Assembly (NCBI GenBank): GCA_004558105.1
Contig: SFEB01000016.1
Coordinates: 1-22,659, forward strand
Source of the DNA: Clostridiales bacterium
Lineage (GTDB): Bacteria > Bacillota > Clostridia > Christensenellales > CAG-314
Length of the DNA stretch: 22,659 nt
Reading direction: 5' to 3'
The notes beneath the pieces were generated by a model. The model was not told the origin of the DNA and searched no databases. It saw only the letters and a list, made by a program, of their open reading frames with translations. Every line of letters begins with the position of its first letter. Position 1 is the first letter of the stretch. This document shows, in pieces, positions 22,317 through 22,659 of this stretch. The position numbers were made by a program, and so were the translations under genes.

Positions 22317-22659
22317 TCAAAAAGTCATCTTTTCGTTATCGCTGAAAGTATATTCGTAATGCTTGTTGCCGTTGTCGTCGGTAATCTCGCGGATGCGGAA
22401 TTCGCCGGAATTGCCGTCGATAACGTATTTTACCCTGATTTCCGTCTTGTTATTTACGACTTCGCGCTTTACGACGTACTTGCCCTTTGAAGTACCGCTG
22501 CGGAATTCCAGTTCGTATTCGGTTTCCGTTTTGCCGTTCTTACTTTCCTGTTCAAATTCCACAGCCGTCTGTTCCAGCAGTTTGCCGTCGGAATAGACGG
22601 AATAAACGTATTCCGTTTCGGTTTCGCCCTTTTCAACCGAGTATTCCTGTTCCATCTGG
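22317..22659 (-). CDS. Unknown polar protein, 5' truncated by window edge
   Basis: At least 113 residues of the 3' end of a minus-strand gene; the frame is open to the window edge, and the ATG at 22655 has too little upstream sequence to be judged as a start. The visible part is rich in Glu, Lys, Thr and Tyr with alternating charged and hydrophobic residues (TETEYVYSVYSDGKLLEQT; YELEFRSGTSKGKYVVKREV; VKYVIDGNSGEFRIREITDDNGNKHYEYTF), suggesting consecutive beta strands with repeated T-E-T-E-Y units. No enzyme motif is visible and no terminator is seen after its TGA (22319-22317). I do not recognise the family. Confidence 0.62.
   Translation of the reverse strand, partial: QMEQEYSVEKGETETEYVYSVYSDGKLLEQTAVEFEQESKNGKTETEYELEFRSGTSKGKYVVKREVVNNKTEIRVKYVIDGNSGEFRIREITDDNGNKHYEYTFSDNEKMTF

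Noticed and set aside
22293..22490. Plus-strand ORF with a strong GGAGGGGGG ribosome binding site before ATG 22293, encoding a short hydrophobic peptide
   Set aside because: It lies almost wholly antisense to the minus-strand gene ending at 22317, whose composition is more protein-like, and no promoter precedes it convincingly. The G-rich run may be chance.

Overview
The window looks like a chromosomal segment of a low-to-mid GC Firmicute of the class Clostridia. This is an inference. It rests on strong AGGAGG-type ribosome binding sites, near-consensus sigma-A promoters with 17-18 base spacers, a purine riboswitch, spmA/spmB sporulation-associated genes, an N-terminally anchored signal peptidase I and a characteristic clostridial VWA-domain protein. 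No phage, IS element, CRISPR array, tRNA or rRNA was found. The left and right edges both cut through genes.

Layout. (1) 1-603 is the 3' part of a DNA N4/N6 methyltransferase, closed by a terminator. (2) 857-4157 holds three separately terminated plus-strand genes: an AraC/GyrI-type regulator, a small DUF308/HdeD-like membrane protein, and a cytosolic-looking VWA protein with a cysteine-rich tail. (3) 4258-5292 is a minus-strand D12-class DNA adenine methylase with its own promoter and no visible restriction partner. (4) 5480-11563 is a purine uptake and salvage block: a consensus promoter, a guanine-class purine riboswitch and an intrinsic terminator precede xpt; then follow a BMP-family substrate-binding lipoprotein, a likely attenuator hairpin, a double ABC ATPase and two permeases (NupO/P/Q-like). 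(5) 11626-12803 is a translationally coupled spmA-spmB pair with nucleoside-recognition (gate) domains. (6) 12804-14436 carries two minus-strand genes, a small unknown protein and an unknown lipoprotein, the latter with a perfect TTGACA-17-TATAAT promoter. (7) 14595-21150 is a plus-strand run: two small membrane proteins, an alpha/beta-hydrolase-like protein that appears to have lost its catalytic residues, signal peptidase I with an unusual C-terminal membrane segment, recF away from its usual dnaA neighbourhood, a PH-like membrane protein, and a stand-alone glutamate formimidoyltransferase. A bidirectional terminator closes it. (8) 21232-22655 has two minus-strand genes: a membrane-anchored Glu-rich protein with a compact C-terminal domain, and the 3' part of an unrecognised polar protein.

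How the genes fit together. The clearest functional unit is purine acquisition: the riboswitch should lower xpt expression when guanine is plentiful, and the adjacent BMP/ABC system probably imports nucleosides. The least explained unit is 14595-18627, a group of envelope-associated proteins around a signal peptidase that includes a probable pseudo-hydrolase and a gene that may be translated from a leaderless mRNA. I see no unmistakable new defence or mobile system. The candidates for undescribed biology are the pseudo-hydrolase/signal-peptidase cluster, the duplicated switching strand next to the xpt riboswitch, and the cytosolic VWA protein.
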